Assembly: GCA_025677825.1 (NCBI GenBank)
Contig: JAIXMO010000001.1
Span: 310,001 to 374,000 of the forward strand
Source of the DNA: Helicostylum pulchrum
Taxonomy: Eukaryota > Mucoromycota > Mucoromycetes > Mucorales > Mucoraceae
DNA length: 64,000 bases
Direction: 5' to 3'
Both the position numbers and the translations under genes were made by a program. The notes beneath the pieces were generated by a model. It did not search any database, was not told the origin of the DNA, and saw nothing but the letters and a program-made list of their open reading frames with translations. Of the stretch, positions 45,574 to 55,590 are shown piece after piece (the first letter of the stretch is position 1; the number at the start of each line of letters is the position of its first letter).

Positions 45574-45732
45574 TTCATTATATTGCCTTTTTGTTTTAAA
45601 AGAAAAAAGTACTAAAGAAAAAGAAAAGAAAAAAAAGAGACAGAAAAAAAAAAAAAGAGCACACATATAACTCCACTGGTTAAACAAGACCAATCAAACA
45701 GTTATAAAAAATAGATACTTTATTTTTTTAAA

Positions 45733-46880
45733 TTAATTTGCTTCCATCGTAGTGGAAGTAGGATGAACACCAACAACCTTCAACCTCTTTAACCAAAGTT
45801 CAGCTCTTTCAATTGTATCAGAAAAGACAATGGAAACGGATTTGAGCATAACAATGGACTCACCACCAAAATCTAATAATTTAATGGAAGTTTCATGAAG
45901 AGGTTGAGCATCTTGTTCAGCTTGAGATTTATTATGAACTAAAGCCCAAGTACTAGGTAACTGCAAAATAAAAGCACGTACACTTGCTTTTGCTTGTTCG
46001 GGTAAGCCAGAACCAGCATATTTACTAACGACTTCAACTACTTTACGTAAAGTATCAACAATTTCTTTCTTGATTGAAGCCAATGTACTTGCATCATCAG
46101 CCTTTACAACAACTGCCCCCGTCTTTGACGATCCAGTCGCTAAAGAAACAAGAAAACTTCGTAATAAATTCATTTGTTGATCGATATGTTGCATAGCGTA
46201 TTGTAACCAACTAATACAGTAACGTAAACATTTCATACTTTCTTCACTGACAATAGCTGCTGTAGTACCGGCTGCTGATCCCGCATGAAGTACAATTTGC
46301 TGCCAGCGACTACTATTATTCTTTTGTACAGCAGGTCTTTGAAGTGTGTATGGACGATGAGGCGAAGTAGATCTAGAACAGGCTCTCGATTTGCCTTTTT
46401 AAGATTATTTTTTTTTTAGTATCAGATAAGAAAAAAAAAGGGGGGATAAGGCTTACGATCTTCACGGGTATTTCTGCTGCGTACATTTGATTCATTATCA
46501 TAAAGTGAAGCACGAGCAAGAGCTGTAGTGGCAGCAATGGTATCATCATCATCATCTGGGGTAGCCTATATCAGGTAATTAGTACATGTGGTTGTATATA
46601 TATAACAAGTATTTTTTGTTACCTCTTTTAATTTGCGATCATAACCTAATTTATCATAGATAGGACCAGCATATGATTCAATCATTTCTGCACCATATTT
46701 TACGACAGAGCCTGAATTTTCATATGCTTTTAATGCAGTATGAACAAGAGGTAAGCGACGAATAAAATGTTGCTCTTCTAACTTGGGACTTAGTTTTGTG
46801 CTACATATTACTTTTATTTTTCTTTTTACCTTGTTGTTGTTGTTGCTGCTGCTGCTGCTGCTGCTGTTGTTGTTCGTCAT
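45733..46880 (-). CDS. OPI1: Opi1-type transcriptional repressor
   Basis: Repressor of phospholipid/inositol genes; in yeast it is held at the ER by phosphatidic acid. Three exons (46623-46880, 46457-46565, 45733-46394) give 342 residues. The N-terminal signature is LPLVHTALKAYENSGSVVKY then GAEMIESYAGPIYDKLGY. The middle is acidic and Ser-rich (ATPDDDDDTIAA). The C-terminal Opi1 core begins SSRWQQIVLHAGSAAGTTAA and IVSEESMKCLRYCISWLQYA, then QHIDQQMNLLRSFLVSL. A trinucleotide run near 46840-46870 is read as Ser/Asn in this frame. Another ATG at 46935 (MSQSSSAMSITQL..) reads the same run as poly-Gln in the next frame and then stops. The start at 46880 is the only one I could connect in frame; the true start may differ. 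Confidence 0.88.
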
Positions 46881-47154
46881 TTGGTCCGTTGTTACAAAGT
46901 TGAGTAATCGACATTGCAGACGAAGACTGTGACATTGTTTAGTGTGTGTTTATATAGAAAAAGGGAGAGGGAGTTAAAAAAAAAATAAAAAAAAAAATGT
47001 TGGGAAAAGAAAAAGAGAAAATATTTTGTTTGGGGGGAAAAAATCGATTTTTGTTGGTGATAGTCTATTTTTCACGTGCAAAAAAGTATTGTGTGTACAC
47101 ACACATTTGATAACGAAAGGTTTTTAGGGAGTTTTTTACCTTTGTATTTTTATC

Positions 47155-47806
47155 ATGCCTTTGTTTATATCAAAACGTTTCTTTTCTTTTACTCGTACAA
47201 CATGTAATCACTTCGATACTTTCAAGTTTGTAGAACGGTTAGAGAAACAAGAGTTTACAAGACAACAGAGTGAAGCCATCATGACCACTTTAAGAAAAGT
47301 CGTTTCTGAAAGTATGACAGATCTAACAAAACCCATGGTTTCAAAAGTAGAAAAAGAACGTGTAATGTCTTTTTAGGAGGGAATACTTTTAATATAATAT
47401 AATTTTTTTGACTTATTACAAGTAGGCTGTCTACATGTATAAAGTAGACTTTGCTCAACTTAAATCTGAAATACAATTACTAGAAAAAAATGACTTTTCG
47501 CTAATGAAGGTAGAAAACGAACGCTTACAAACTCAAGTAGATAAATTACGCCAAAGACTTCGAGAAGAAATTACAAGATCACAAGCTAATGTACGCTTAG
47601 AATTAAATCTAGAAAAGGGACGTGTGAGAGATGAGGCAAGTGCTCAGGATATTCGATTGAGAGAAACAGATACAAGAATTGAAAGTGATATAGCAAACTT
47701 AAGAACTCAAATGGAAGCAATTAAATTTCAAATTCTTCAGTACATGGTAGGTACAATGACTGGTGCTGGTGCTTTGTTTTTAGCTTATCTTCGTATGTTT
47801 CGATAA
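47155..47806 (+). CDS. FMP32: Mitochondrial inner-membrane coiled-coil protein, Fmp32/MCUR1 (CCDC90) family
   Basis: DUF1640 family; yeast Fmp32 assists cytochrome c oxidase assembly, and mammalian MCUR1/CCDC90B are linked to the calcium uniporter and proline metabolism. Two exons (47155-47361, 47426-47806) give 195 residues, the family length. The N-terminus (MPLFISKRFFSFTRTTC) is basic and hydrophobic, a likely presequence. The conserved head follows: HFDTFKFVERLEKQEFTRQQ and SEAIMTTLRKVVSESM. After the splice comes YKVDFAQLKSEIQLLEKNDF, a coiled coil (about residues 85-165; RLREEITRSQANVRLELNLE) and a C-terminal span LQYMVGTMTGAGALFLAYL. It is divergent from Opi1. Confidence 0.9.
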
Positions 47807-47864
47807 TAAAAAGAATAAAATTTTCTGTTTGTTCTCCTTCTTTCTTTCTTTCTTTATTATCAAT

Positions 47865-49121
47865 ATGAATTACATTCGTTCTGCAGTCTCTTTAAATAGG
47901 AAAAGATATATAGACAAAGATGTTAATCTCGACTTGAGTTGTGAGTTTTTAATCTCGAAAAGAATAATCTACTTGATTTCTCATTATGTAACTAGACATT
48001 ACAAATAATATTATTGCAATGTCATACCCTTCAGAAGGTTTAGAAGGCTTTTATAGAAACCCTTTTGCAAAAGTTAAAACGTAACTGCAAGAAAATAACT
48101 TTTTTTTTTTTTTTTTTTTTTTTGCTGCTGCTGCTGCTAATATTATACATTTAGCTTCTTGGATACTAGACATGCTGGACATTACAAAGTTTACAACTTG
48201 TAGGTTATTTGTGAACAAAAAAAAAAAGAGTAACAAACATAATTATAAAAATTTCAATAGGAGACGAGAAAAGCAATACGGTTTAGATAGGTTTGAATAT
48301 GCAGCCAACTATCCTTTTGAAGACCATCAAGCACCACCTTTTAATACCTTGATCGAGTTCTGCCAGGACGCTTCAGAGTGGCTAGAAATGGATGAAAAGA
48401 ATGTGGTCGCGATTCATTGTAAAGCAGGTAAAGGACGAACAGGCACTGTGATTGCAGCACTTTTATTACATTTAGGTATGGCTGATAATGCTGTTACAGC
48501 CATGGAAATATACGGAAAAGAAAGAACGGACGATTCAAAGGGTGTTACTATTCCTAGTCAAAGGAGATATGTCGAATATTATCATTACATGTTGAGAAAT
48601 CGTGCATTGTATGAAGAGAATAAAGATAAGTCAGTCCAATTAAAGCAGATTGTCATTCATGCTATACCCCGCAGTATGAAAGATCAATTTAAATGTCAAA
48701 TATTTGACGGCAATGAAGTTTGTATCTATAATGAAACTTCAAACAATGTAAGCATATTCTTTTTCTTTCTTTGTGTAATCTCTCTGAATCATTTGTATTG
48801 TAGATAGATGTTGATCGTTCGATAGATACAATGACGATTAACAATATAACAAACGATCCATTGAACTCTGATTTTCAAATTGTATTTTCCAGTGTAAAAA
48901 AAATATTACAAAATTACGTTTTACAGTTTGTTTTTAACTTTGACTCTGTATAAAATTAGGATAAAGGGAAAATGCTGTTTAGTTTTTGGTTGAACCCAGT
49001 ATTTATTCATATCATGAATAAGGATATAATTCAATTGAAAAAAGAGGATGTTGATATAGCATTTAAAGATAAGAGTTGCAAAGAATTTGATCAACGGTTT
49101 TCCGTTGATTTAACATTTTAA
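47865..49121 (+). CDS. PTEN: PTEN phosphoinositide 3-phosphatase
   Basis: Dephosphorylates PI(3,4,5)P3. Six exons (47865-47940, 47996-48080, 48155-48199, 48261-48747, 48804-48893, 48960-49121) give 314 residues. Features: the N-terminal basic stretch (RSAVSLNRKRYIDKDVNLDL), AMSYPSEGLEGFYRNPF, FLDTRHAGHYKVYNL, NYPFEDHQAPP and the P-loop AIHCKAGKGRTG. The P-loop has Lys residues flanking the CxxGxxRT core, the mark of PTEN specificity. The TI loop is conserved as VTIPSQRRYVEYY, and a C2-like domain follows, with QFKCQIFDGNEVCIYN and MLFSFWLNPVFI. There is no long C-terminal regulatory tail. The catalytic Cys and Arg are intact. Its stop codon overlaps the stop of the next, convergent gene. The 45-nt exon 3 was set from the YNLR|REKQYG junction. 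Confidence 0.92.
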
Positions 49122-49435
49122 GCAATCTTGTTGCTGTTGTTGTCTCTTTCGTCACGCTCTCTTACGCCCATAGGACGAACTGGTGTACCGTCTGATACTC
49201 TAGGCTGTTCTCCCAATACAGCTTTTTATATATATATATTTAGTTAGTCTTTCTGCTTTTTTCGTTTTGCTTTTTTATTATTACCTCTTTTATAAAGAAT
49301 CCAAGAAGTAACTACAACAAAAGGTGTAGAAACAATAATCGTTGCTAATCTTGAATGAACAAAAAGTCAATTGTGGTTTTACTCGTTATGCATTCGTTCA
49401 TACCTCTTTCCAGCTGGTGATAACTTGATAGACAT
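49118..49435 (-). CDS. Small single-span membrane protein (possibly DUF4748-type)
   Basis: Three tiny exons (49404-49435, 49285-49349, 49118-49221) give 66 residues: MSIKLSPAGKRLATIIVSTP, then FVVVTSWILYKRAVLGEQPR, then a polar tail ending NNNSNKIA. One membrane span (about residues 12-31) is followed by YKR. The S/T-P..TSWxLYKR pattern is conserved in short fungal proteins, probably mitochondrial, that I associate with DUF4748, but I cannot verify this. All three donors and acceptors are consensus and the frame closes exactly, so the gene is well supported. Its stop codon (49118-49120) lies across the last PTEN codon and the PTEN stop, a 4-bp convergent overlap. Confidence 0.8.
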
Positions 49436-49645
49436 TTTTAATAAATAAAAGGAAAAAAAAGAGAAAAGAACTAGGGTGGGGTGTTCGCGCTGCATTTTAA
49501 AAATACCAAAAAAAAAAGTGACAGTTTGTAATAAAGGTTTTTTTTTTGTTTATTATAAAGTATATCATTATGCTGTACAACTCATTTTCCTCCGAAAAAG
49601 AGTGCTTAAAGCGCTTTCGCATCTTTTTTTTGAAAAAAAAAAAAT

Positions 49646-50642
49646 CTAACCGCGAACATACTTCACCTTTTGTTTCTTTGCTTTAGCAGGAACGGGGGCA
49701 GGTGGAATAGCTTGTTGTTGTTGAGCATTCATTTCAGATAAAGTAGGAAGACCTTGTGCCTTACGTTGCTCATCAGCAAGTGCTTCAATCTCTGCCAATG
49801 TTGTTAAAGGAGATACGATGGATTTAGGAACATCTCCTTCCTTTTGAATACCAGGTAATAATTTAGCAATAGCAATAAATAATTGTTTACGCGTAATAAT
49901 GTCTTCGTGGATAAAAAACCTGGCACTGTTCTTCATTTGAACTCGGACACGTCCAACGTTAGCCCAATCACGAGGATGACGCTTGTTCTGATTAAAACGG
50001 TATTTAAGTATTACTTTCCTTGTATATACACATTCCTCCCCCCCCCCCTTTTACTTACTTCATATACAGCGGAAAATCCTAATTTTTGGCAAGCAATAGA
50101 CATATGGTATGCATGAGGTTTCTTTACTGCCTTTTCCTTGGAAATCTTGCGTCCATCTTGAACTGATTTATCGGCATCGATATAACAAGGATAAACACAA
50201 ACCCAACTAGTTTTAAAATATATATGTATATGTAAGCACGTATTATTTTAATCTTCAAGGTAAAAACTCCCCCTTACTCTTTATATTCTTCGGGACTCAT
50301 ACGACGAATATCGCCTCCAGGACCAGTAGCAACAGAAACAAAACCGGGATTTTGAGAAGCAGCAGCAGGACGTTGAGCCTCACCCATACCACCCATACCA
50401 CCCATCATATCGCCTAAACCACCAGCTCCTCCCATACTTTGCATCATCTTTTGAAGTTGAGCCATATCAGGCATACCACCTGCGCCTAAATTAGGCATAC
50501 CACCACCTACATTAGGTCTAGATGATGAAGATGACGCCTCGGAAGGAAGAGGAAAGTCCATGTTATCAATATCCATGTCATCTTCATCGTCAATGAAGAC
50601 AGCATTCCTTTGTGTCTTTTTTAAATTATTAAGCATAGACAT
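49646..50642 (-). CDS. SEC65: SRP19 subunit of the signal recognition particle (Sec65)
   Basis: Binds SRP RNA helices 6 and 8 and allows SRP54 loading for ER targeting. Three exons (50278-50642, 50059-50206, 49646-49987) give 284 residues, longer than mammalian SRP19 (144) and close to yeast Sec65 (273). The N-terminus is acidic then Gly/Met-rich (about residues 14-115; GGAGGLGDMMGGMGGMG), a fungal extension. The SRP19 domain follows: DWVCVYPCYIDADKS, GRKISKEKAVKKPHAYHMSI, KLGFSAVYENKRHPRDWANV and GRVRVQMK. The C-terminus is Gln/Pro/Ala-rich and basic (KAKKQKVKYVRG), suited to RNA binding. It is divergent from Tfb3 with about 210 bp between starts. Confidence 0.94.
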
Positions 50643-50678
50643 TTTTCTTGTAAATTATACTTTAGAGTAATAAAGAAC

Positions 50679-50711
<33 letters not shown>

Positions 50712-50854
50712 GTATACGCTTTTAAAAATAAGTGTTTTTACGGTCACGGTTAAAGAAAAAAGCGAAATGCGACTCCCAAAGGGTAAGAAAAAAAAGCAGT
50801 TCTTTTTTTTTCGCTGTACACTTTCTTTTATATATATACACACATAGATAAAAT

Positions 50855-52201
50855 ATGACAAGTAGTTTGAGAAACCAAACGTTAATGATTGGAAAGACAG
50901 GTTCCTCTGTTGTCTCTTTTCAAGTAAATGAAGAACCCAAAAGCATTAGACCCATTGTAAATACTTATTTTTTTGTCGGTTTGTTTCAACTAGGAAGAAG
51001 ATGCACAATGTCCTGTTTGTAAGAGTGATAAGTATCTTACACCTAATCTTAAACTTTTGGTATCTCCCTGTTTTCATAAAATGTAGTTTATCTGAATATT
51101 TGAGCTTTTTTTTTTGTACTTGTAACTTACTTTTATATAAATTAGGTGCGAGTCTTGTATCGATCGTTTGTTTGGCGCAGGACCAGCGCCATGTCCTATT
51201 TGTCAACAGGTACTAAGAAAGAATCAATTCATGTCACAAATCTTTGAAGATCTTGCAGTAGAAAAAGAAGTACGTATTCGTAAGAGAGCAGCTAGAGTGT
51301 AAGTTGAATAATAACATACACGTAGTATTTTTTTTAATTGAAGCTGTCAAAAAATTATGTATAGATTTAATAAGAGAGGAGAAGATTTTCCTAGTTTACG
51401 AGCATACAATGATTATTTAGAAATGGTAGAAGATATAAGTATGTTTTATGTATATATATATGTGTGTTTTATATGTGTGTATTGAAATGTATGTGTGTTT
51501 TTGATAGCGTTTAATTTAATGAATGAAGTGGATGTGGCGGAAACAGAAGCGAAAATTGCTGCATATGAAATGGAAAATAAGGACAGTATTGCAGCTAATC
51601 AAGCAAAGAATGCTAATGAACAGAGATTTAGAAGTTTCCAAGATGAATTAGAAAAGAAAGAAAGAGAACAAAAGAGAGAAGAATATTTACAACAGCTGGA
51701 AGAAGAGCGAAAGATTAAAGAAATTGAGAAATCTGATATTATATCTGAATTGGCTACAACAAATAAATCTGCTCAAGCTGTTATTCAAACCAGACAAGCA
51801 ACTGCTCTTAAAAGGTCTTCAGCTCTTCGTCAATCAGATAGTGGCACAAATGGTGGTGGTAATAATAGGTTATCTATGCCTTCTTGGATCACTACTGCCA
51901 TGGATACAGATGCTGAAATGAGGGAATCTGAAGCTAGAAACTTTGATCCCTTAGCATTACAGTATCAATATACAACTGGATATACTGTTAGAGAGAATTA
52001 TATCGATCCGTAAGTTTTAAAATTATCGTTAAATGCACTACCGTTTATCTGATCCTTCTTTTTTTTATGTATGTGTACAGATCTACAGAATATCTTCATA
52101 ATAACAAACAAACTAGAGCAGGTGGGTTTGCTCCAAAATTTGCCCACCAACGTGCATTGATGTCGGCATTCACCGGTTTATTATGTCAACCTATAGAATA
52201 A
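50855..52201 (+). CDS. TFB3: TFIIH CAK assembly factor Tfb3/MAT1
   Basis: RING-finger subunit that joins Cdk7/Kin28 and cyclin H to core TFIIH. Six exons (50855-50923, 50994-51082, 51146-51298, 51365-51438, 51508-52009, 52081-52201) give 335 residues. The RING has the C3HC4 pattern CPVC..CFHKMCESC..CPIC (about residues 28-75), with [19 protein letters not shown] typical of MAT1. Next come [20 protein letters not shown] and [16 protein letters not shown] (the arch-anchor region), a coiled coil (about residues 130-215; [20 protein letters not shown]), a Ser-rich linker, and the C-terminal segment that contacts Cdk7 and cyclin H ([20 protein letters not shown]). Confidence 0.95.
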
Positions 52202-52508
52202 AAACGAAAATATGCTAGTGAATGGCTTTTTTTATTTTATTTATTTATTGATAGTACTATACAAGTGTGTGAAAAAAAAAGGGCAGCAAATGATGTTGTC
52301 TGTATATGAATAATAATGATAATAATAAATATATATACATAATGTGTATATTTATAAAGTAACTTTTTTTTAGTGCGAGAGGGAAAAACGTAACCACTTT
52401 ATAACTTACATAAGAATAGCCTTTCTTTCTTTTTTTTTTCATATATGTATTAAGAAAAAAAAAAGGCTATTCAAGTCATGTATGCATAATTTGGTTAGGG
52501 AAACATGA

Positions 52509-53110
52509 TCAACCTTGTATGACACAACTTAGTCTATATTTCATACCAAGATAGGATAGATACATTCTTGTAGGGAAAACGCGTATACTCTTCAAGTGAG
52601 GAAAATTGAGATCTACAATTATATGTTAACATAGGTTATATTATTATGCCTGTAGTTTCTTTTTTATACCTTTTATATCAACATATATTCCTAATAGAAA
52701 CAAAATAGTTAGTTCTGTATTATACTGTTTTAAAATTTTACTCTGTTTGTTGCTTTAACAAACACACACACACACATATACACATTCTCTCTCACACACA
52801 CACACACTCTCTCTCTCTCTCTCTCTTACATTAAATTGTAAATAATTTGATATATACCTCCCAATGTAAACGCCTGTTCTATCTTGTAGTGGTTATTTGA
52901 TTGAAAAGGTACCCATTTATTATCTCGAAAAAATAACCAAGTTATCTCTTGTGGAAAGTCATGTAGTGAATCAGATGAATTAGGTTGCTCTGGTATTTCG
53001 TTTAAAGTACAATCCCGTGAATCAGAAGAAGGTGGTGAAATGCTATTTGGTGTCAGCGGTAGTCTATTACTATTGTTGCTGGTATAATATAATGGCTGAT
53101 ATTGATTCAT
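52509..53110 (-). CDS. Small WWE-like domain protein
   Basis: Three exons (52858-53110, 52670-52690, 52509-52612) give 125 residues. A Ser/Pro/Asn-rich N-terminus (about residues 1-50) leads into EITWLFFRDNKWVPFQSNNH then YKIEQAFTLGGIYVDIKD, which resembles WWE-type modules (Trp-x-F..W.PF..IE.A). It ends FPHLKSIRVFPTRMYLSYLG then MKYRLSCVIQG. The middle exon is only 21 nt (IYVDIK region). Its use removes an early stop and restores the motif, which is why I prefer it to the 94-codon unspliced frame. Intron 1 contains a CA/CT microsatellite. The function is unknown; WWE folds often bind poly-ADP-ribose or accompany ubiquitin or lipase enzymes. Confidence 0.65.
52759..52826. repeat. CA/CT microsatellite inside an intron
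   Basis: Runs of CA (about 9 units), CT, CA and then CT (about 10 units) within intron 1 of the WWE-like gene. A long pure purine/pyrimidine tract between donor 52857 and acceptor 52691. Confidence 0.9.
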
Positions 53111-54280
53111 AAAGCTAGGGGTATACTATCGCTATCTTCTATAAACGAAGAAGAAGAAAGAGGGAAAAAATTAAAAAAAATTAAACAGGGAAAAATGAAT
53201 ATAAATAGTAAAAAAAAAAAAAAAAAAAAAAGAGATCATGTAATACAGAATTATATTTATTAGTGTTCTTTCAGTTATACTATTGCTTTGTAACAATCCA
53301 TCTTTTGTATAACTTTTTATTTTCTACTTTGACCAATTAAAATCTTTTTATATAGATATGTGACATTCCCATTTATTTACTATTACTATCACTGTTGTCG
53401 CGTGTCGATTGTATATTTATACAACAATTAAAATTGATGTCTACGCAACATACAAAATCATTACTGTTCGTATTCCCCTCCCAAAATATTAAACCTAAAT
53501 ATATGGTACAAACCAATGAAAAAGTTATTTCGTTTTATATACACATGTATAGAGAGAGAAAGAGAGAATACAATATCCCATACGCGTTTCAAACAAAGAA
53601 AGTTGTACTAATAACATTTAGTTTCACAAACAAACGTAAACTACTAAACTATATCTTCTTTTTTTTGGTATCTAACGTAATCCATTCTAAGGTAATATAT
53701 ATAATTTAAAATACCATATATCTATCATTTTTAAAGCATAAACAAATAGAGAAAAGAGAAAAAGCTTATTTTTTTTGCAAGTGTAAATTGTTTCAATCCA
53801 AAAATATAGATTTTATTCGTCACTCAAGTATCTACATCTTATATTACCTAATTAGGATAAAGTTATTTTCACAAAAAAAAAACTGTTAAAACAACATTGT
53901 CGTTTAATGACAAGCAGTGTTATCTCTTTTTGATGTCTTATAATAGTGACATATGTTATGTCCCCCCCCCCCTCCAAAAAAAGCGCATAGCGGTTAAAAT
54001 GTAAGATTTCAAATCGTGATAAAAGAGTTCTATTTTATTACAAACTAGTTATAAGGTTGTATACGCAAATGACATCAGTATTTAGCAAGAGAATTTATAG
54101 GCCTAAAATAGCTTTGTCCGTCTCAATTTTCCTCCTGGGTTATTTATCATGTCTTTTTTTTTTTCCTCTCTTTTTTTCTTCACTTAACTATGTCTAACTT
54201 ATGAAGGAAACCCTTTTGGTTTGTAAAAAATGGGTGTATTACATCCATTTTTTTAAAAGTCTCTCCGAATATTTTCAATG
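53111..54280. other. Gene-free interval
   Basis: No supported gene. Contains an A22 run near 53210 and a C11-12 run near 53962. A 104-codon plus-strand frame (53395-53709) is AT-driven and has no motif. Confidence 0.5.
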
Positions 54281-54289
54281 ATAGAATGA

Positions 54290-55590
54290 CTCGGTTGAGG
54301 GTAACCCTACTATTTTGGTTAGAAAATATGATGTATATGACTGATAATATTCCTGCTATATCTTTGAGAAAATTCATTCGGTCAAGGAAGCTGAAAGCTT
54401 CATTATCTGCTTTCGTAAGAACCGAAGAAAACAATGAAAAAATCATTGTGAAATGGTTTGAAATTTGCGCAACTTATAAAGAGGCCTTATCACAGTTAAA
54501 AAAATAAGTTTCTCAGGTTTACAGGAACTGTTTGAAAGATGGGAGTGATATCGATTTAGAACATCTTTTCCTTCACTCATAGTCTAGTAAATCGGTATTG
54601 AAAGATGGATTTCCTTTAGTTGTTGAAGCTGCTTCCAATGATACCTCTGCTTGTGCTGTTTCTGTTGATAATCCTCTTGTTTCTTACGAAAACTTTTCTT
54701 CTGATAATAACTCTATCGCCGAAATTAAACCCATAGAATATATCAGTTATTGTAAAGGAAAGGAGAAAATACACGGCTTTAAATTACAGAAAGAAGTTCA
54801 ACAAGTTTAGGCTATTTAGATATAATCCTTTTAAAAGAACATCAAATAGATCAAGAACTGTTAAAGTTTTTTCGATGCAAAAAAATTAGCCGCAAGTATA
54901 ACGGATATTTAGATCAAAACTATATTTTGGTACAGATTTGATGCATTGTAACTGACTAGACAGCAGGACGGTGGTCACAAGGGTTGGAATCCACTAAAGA
55001 ATGCTTAACGACTCACCTACCAAATAAACCAGCTCTGGTAATGGATGGCTATCCGTATTTTACCGTCGCTGTTAAATCAAAGCAGCAAAACAGGGGAGAT
55101 TTTTTTGTTCATTTCTCAAAAGTTTTTACACCTTTTTCTTGGTCAATGTTTTTACTTTTTTAAAATATTATTCATCTGTAGCTTTATAGTGTTCTTAAAG
55201 AAAATACCAAGTTTAAAGAGGATCGAATCATCCAAAAAAAAAAAAAGATGAACAACTTTTAAAGGACTTTAAATAAAAGATTCTCTTTTGTATAAGTAGC
55301 CATCAATGTATTGTAACCAAAGAGGTGTCCTCAAGTGCACACATGAGCAAGAACGAAAATCGTTGGATATTTAATACGAAACTTTACGGACGGTGCGGCT
55401 ATAGCTCTGTGGAGTATATGATATTGAATAATCAAGCAATGGCTGATGTGGCAGGCAGAGTAGTACGACGTTCTTTGTTTGAGGTTCTTAAAGAGCGTTC
55501 TTCTGAATGGATTACTTTTTTTGGGATGTACACATATAAGAAACTGGAGACAAGACTTCGAAAGCATGAGAGGTACGCTTCTTGTTAAGC
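54290..55590 (+). other. Series of unidentified, interrupted frames (possible dead element or fast-evolving gene)
   Basis: Three plus-strand stretches look coding. 54340-54507 reads MTDNIPAISLRKFIRSRKLK, then ENNEKIIVKWFEICATYKEA. 54598-54810 reads DGFPLVVEAASNDTSACAVS, then SYENFSSDNNSIAEIKPIEY. 55300-55588 reads SHQCIVTKEVSSSAHMSKNE, then YGRCGYSSVEYMILNNQAMA and VVRRSLFEVLKERSSEWITF. Stops and frame changes separate them, and no consistent splice set joins them. The CxxC-like spacing in the last part (HQC..GRC) resembles the tail of some transposon proteins, but I cannot name it. Confidence 0.35.

Noticed and set aside
45574..45693. 40-codon N-terminal extension of the IP6 kinase
   Set aside because: It encodes almost only Phe/Leu from T-runs typical of leaders, and the kinase domain starts well at MKDSARS.
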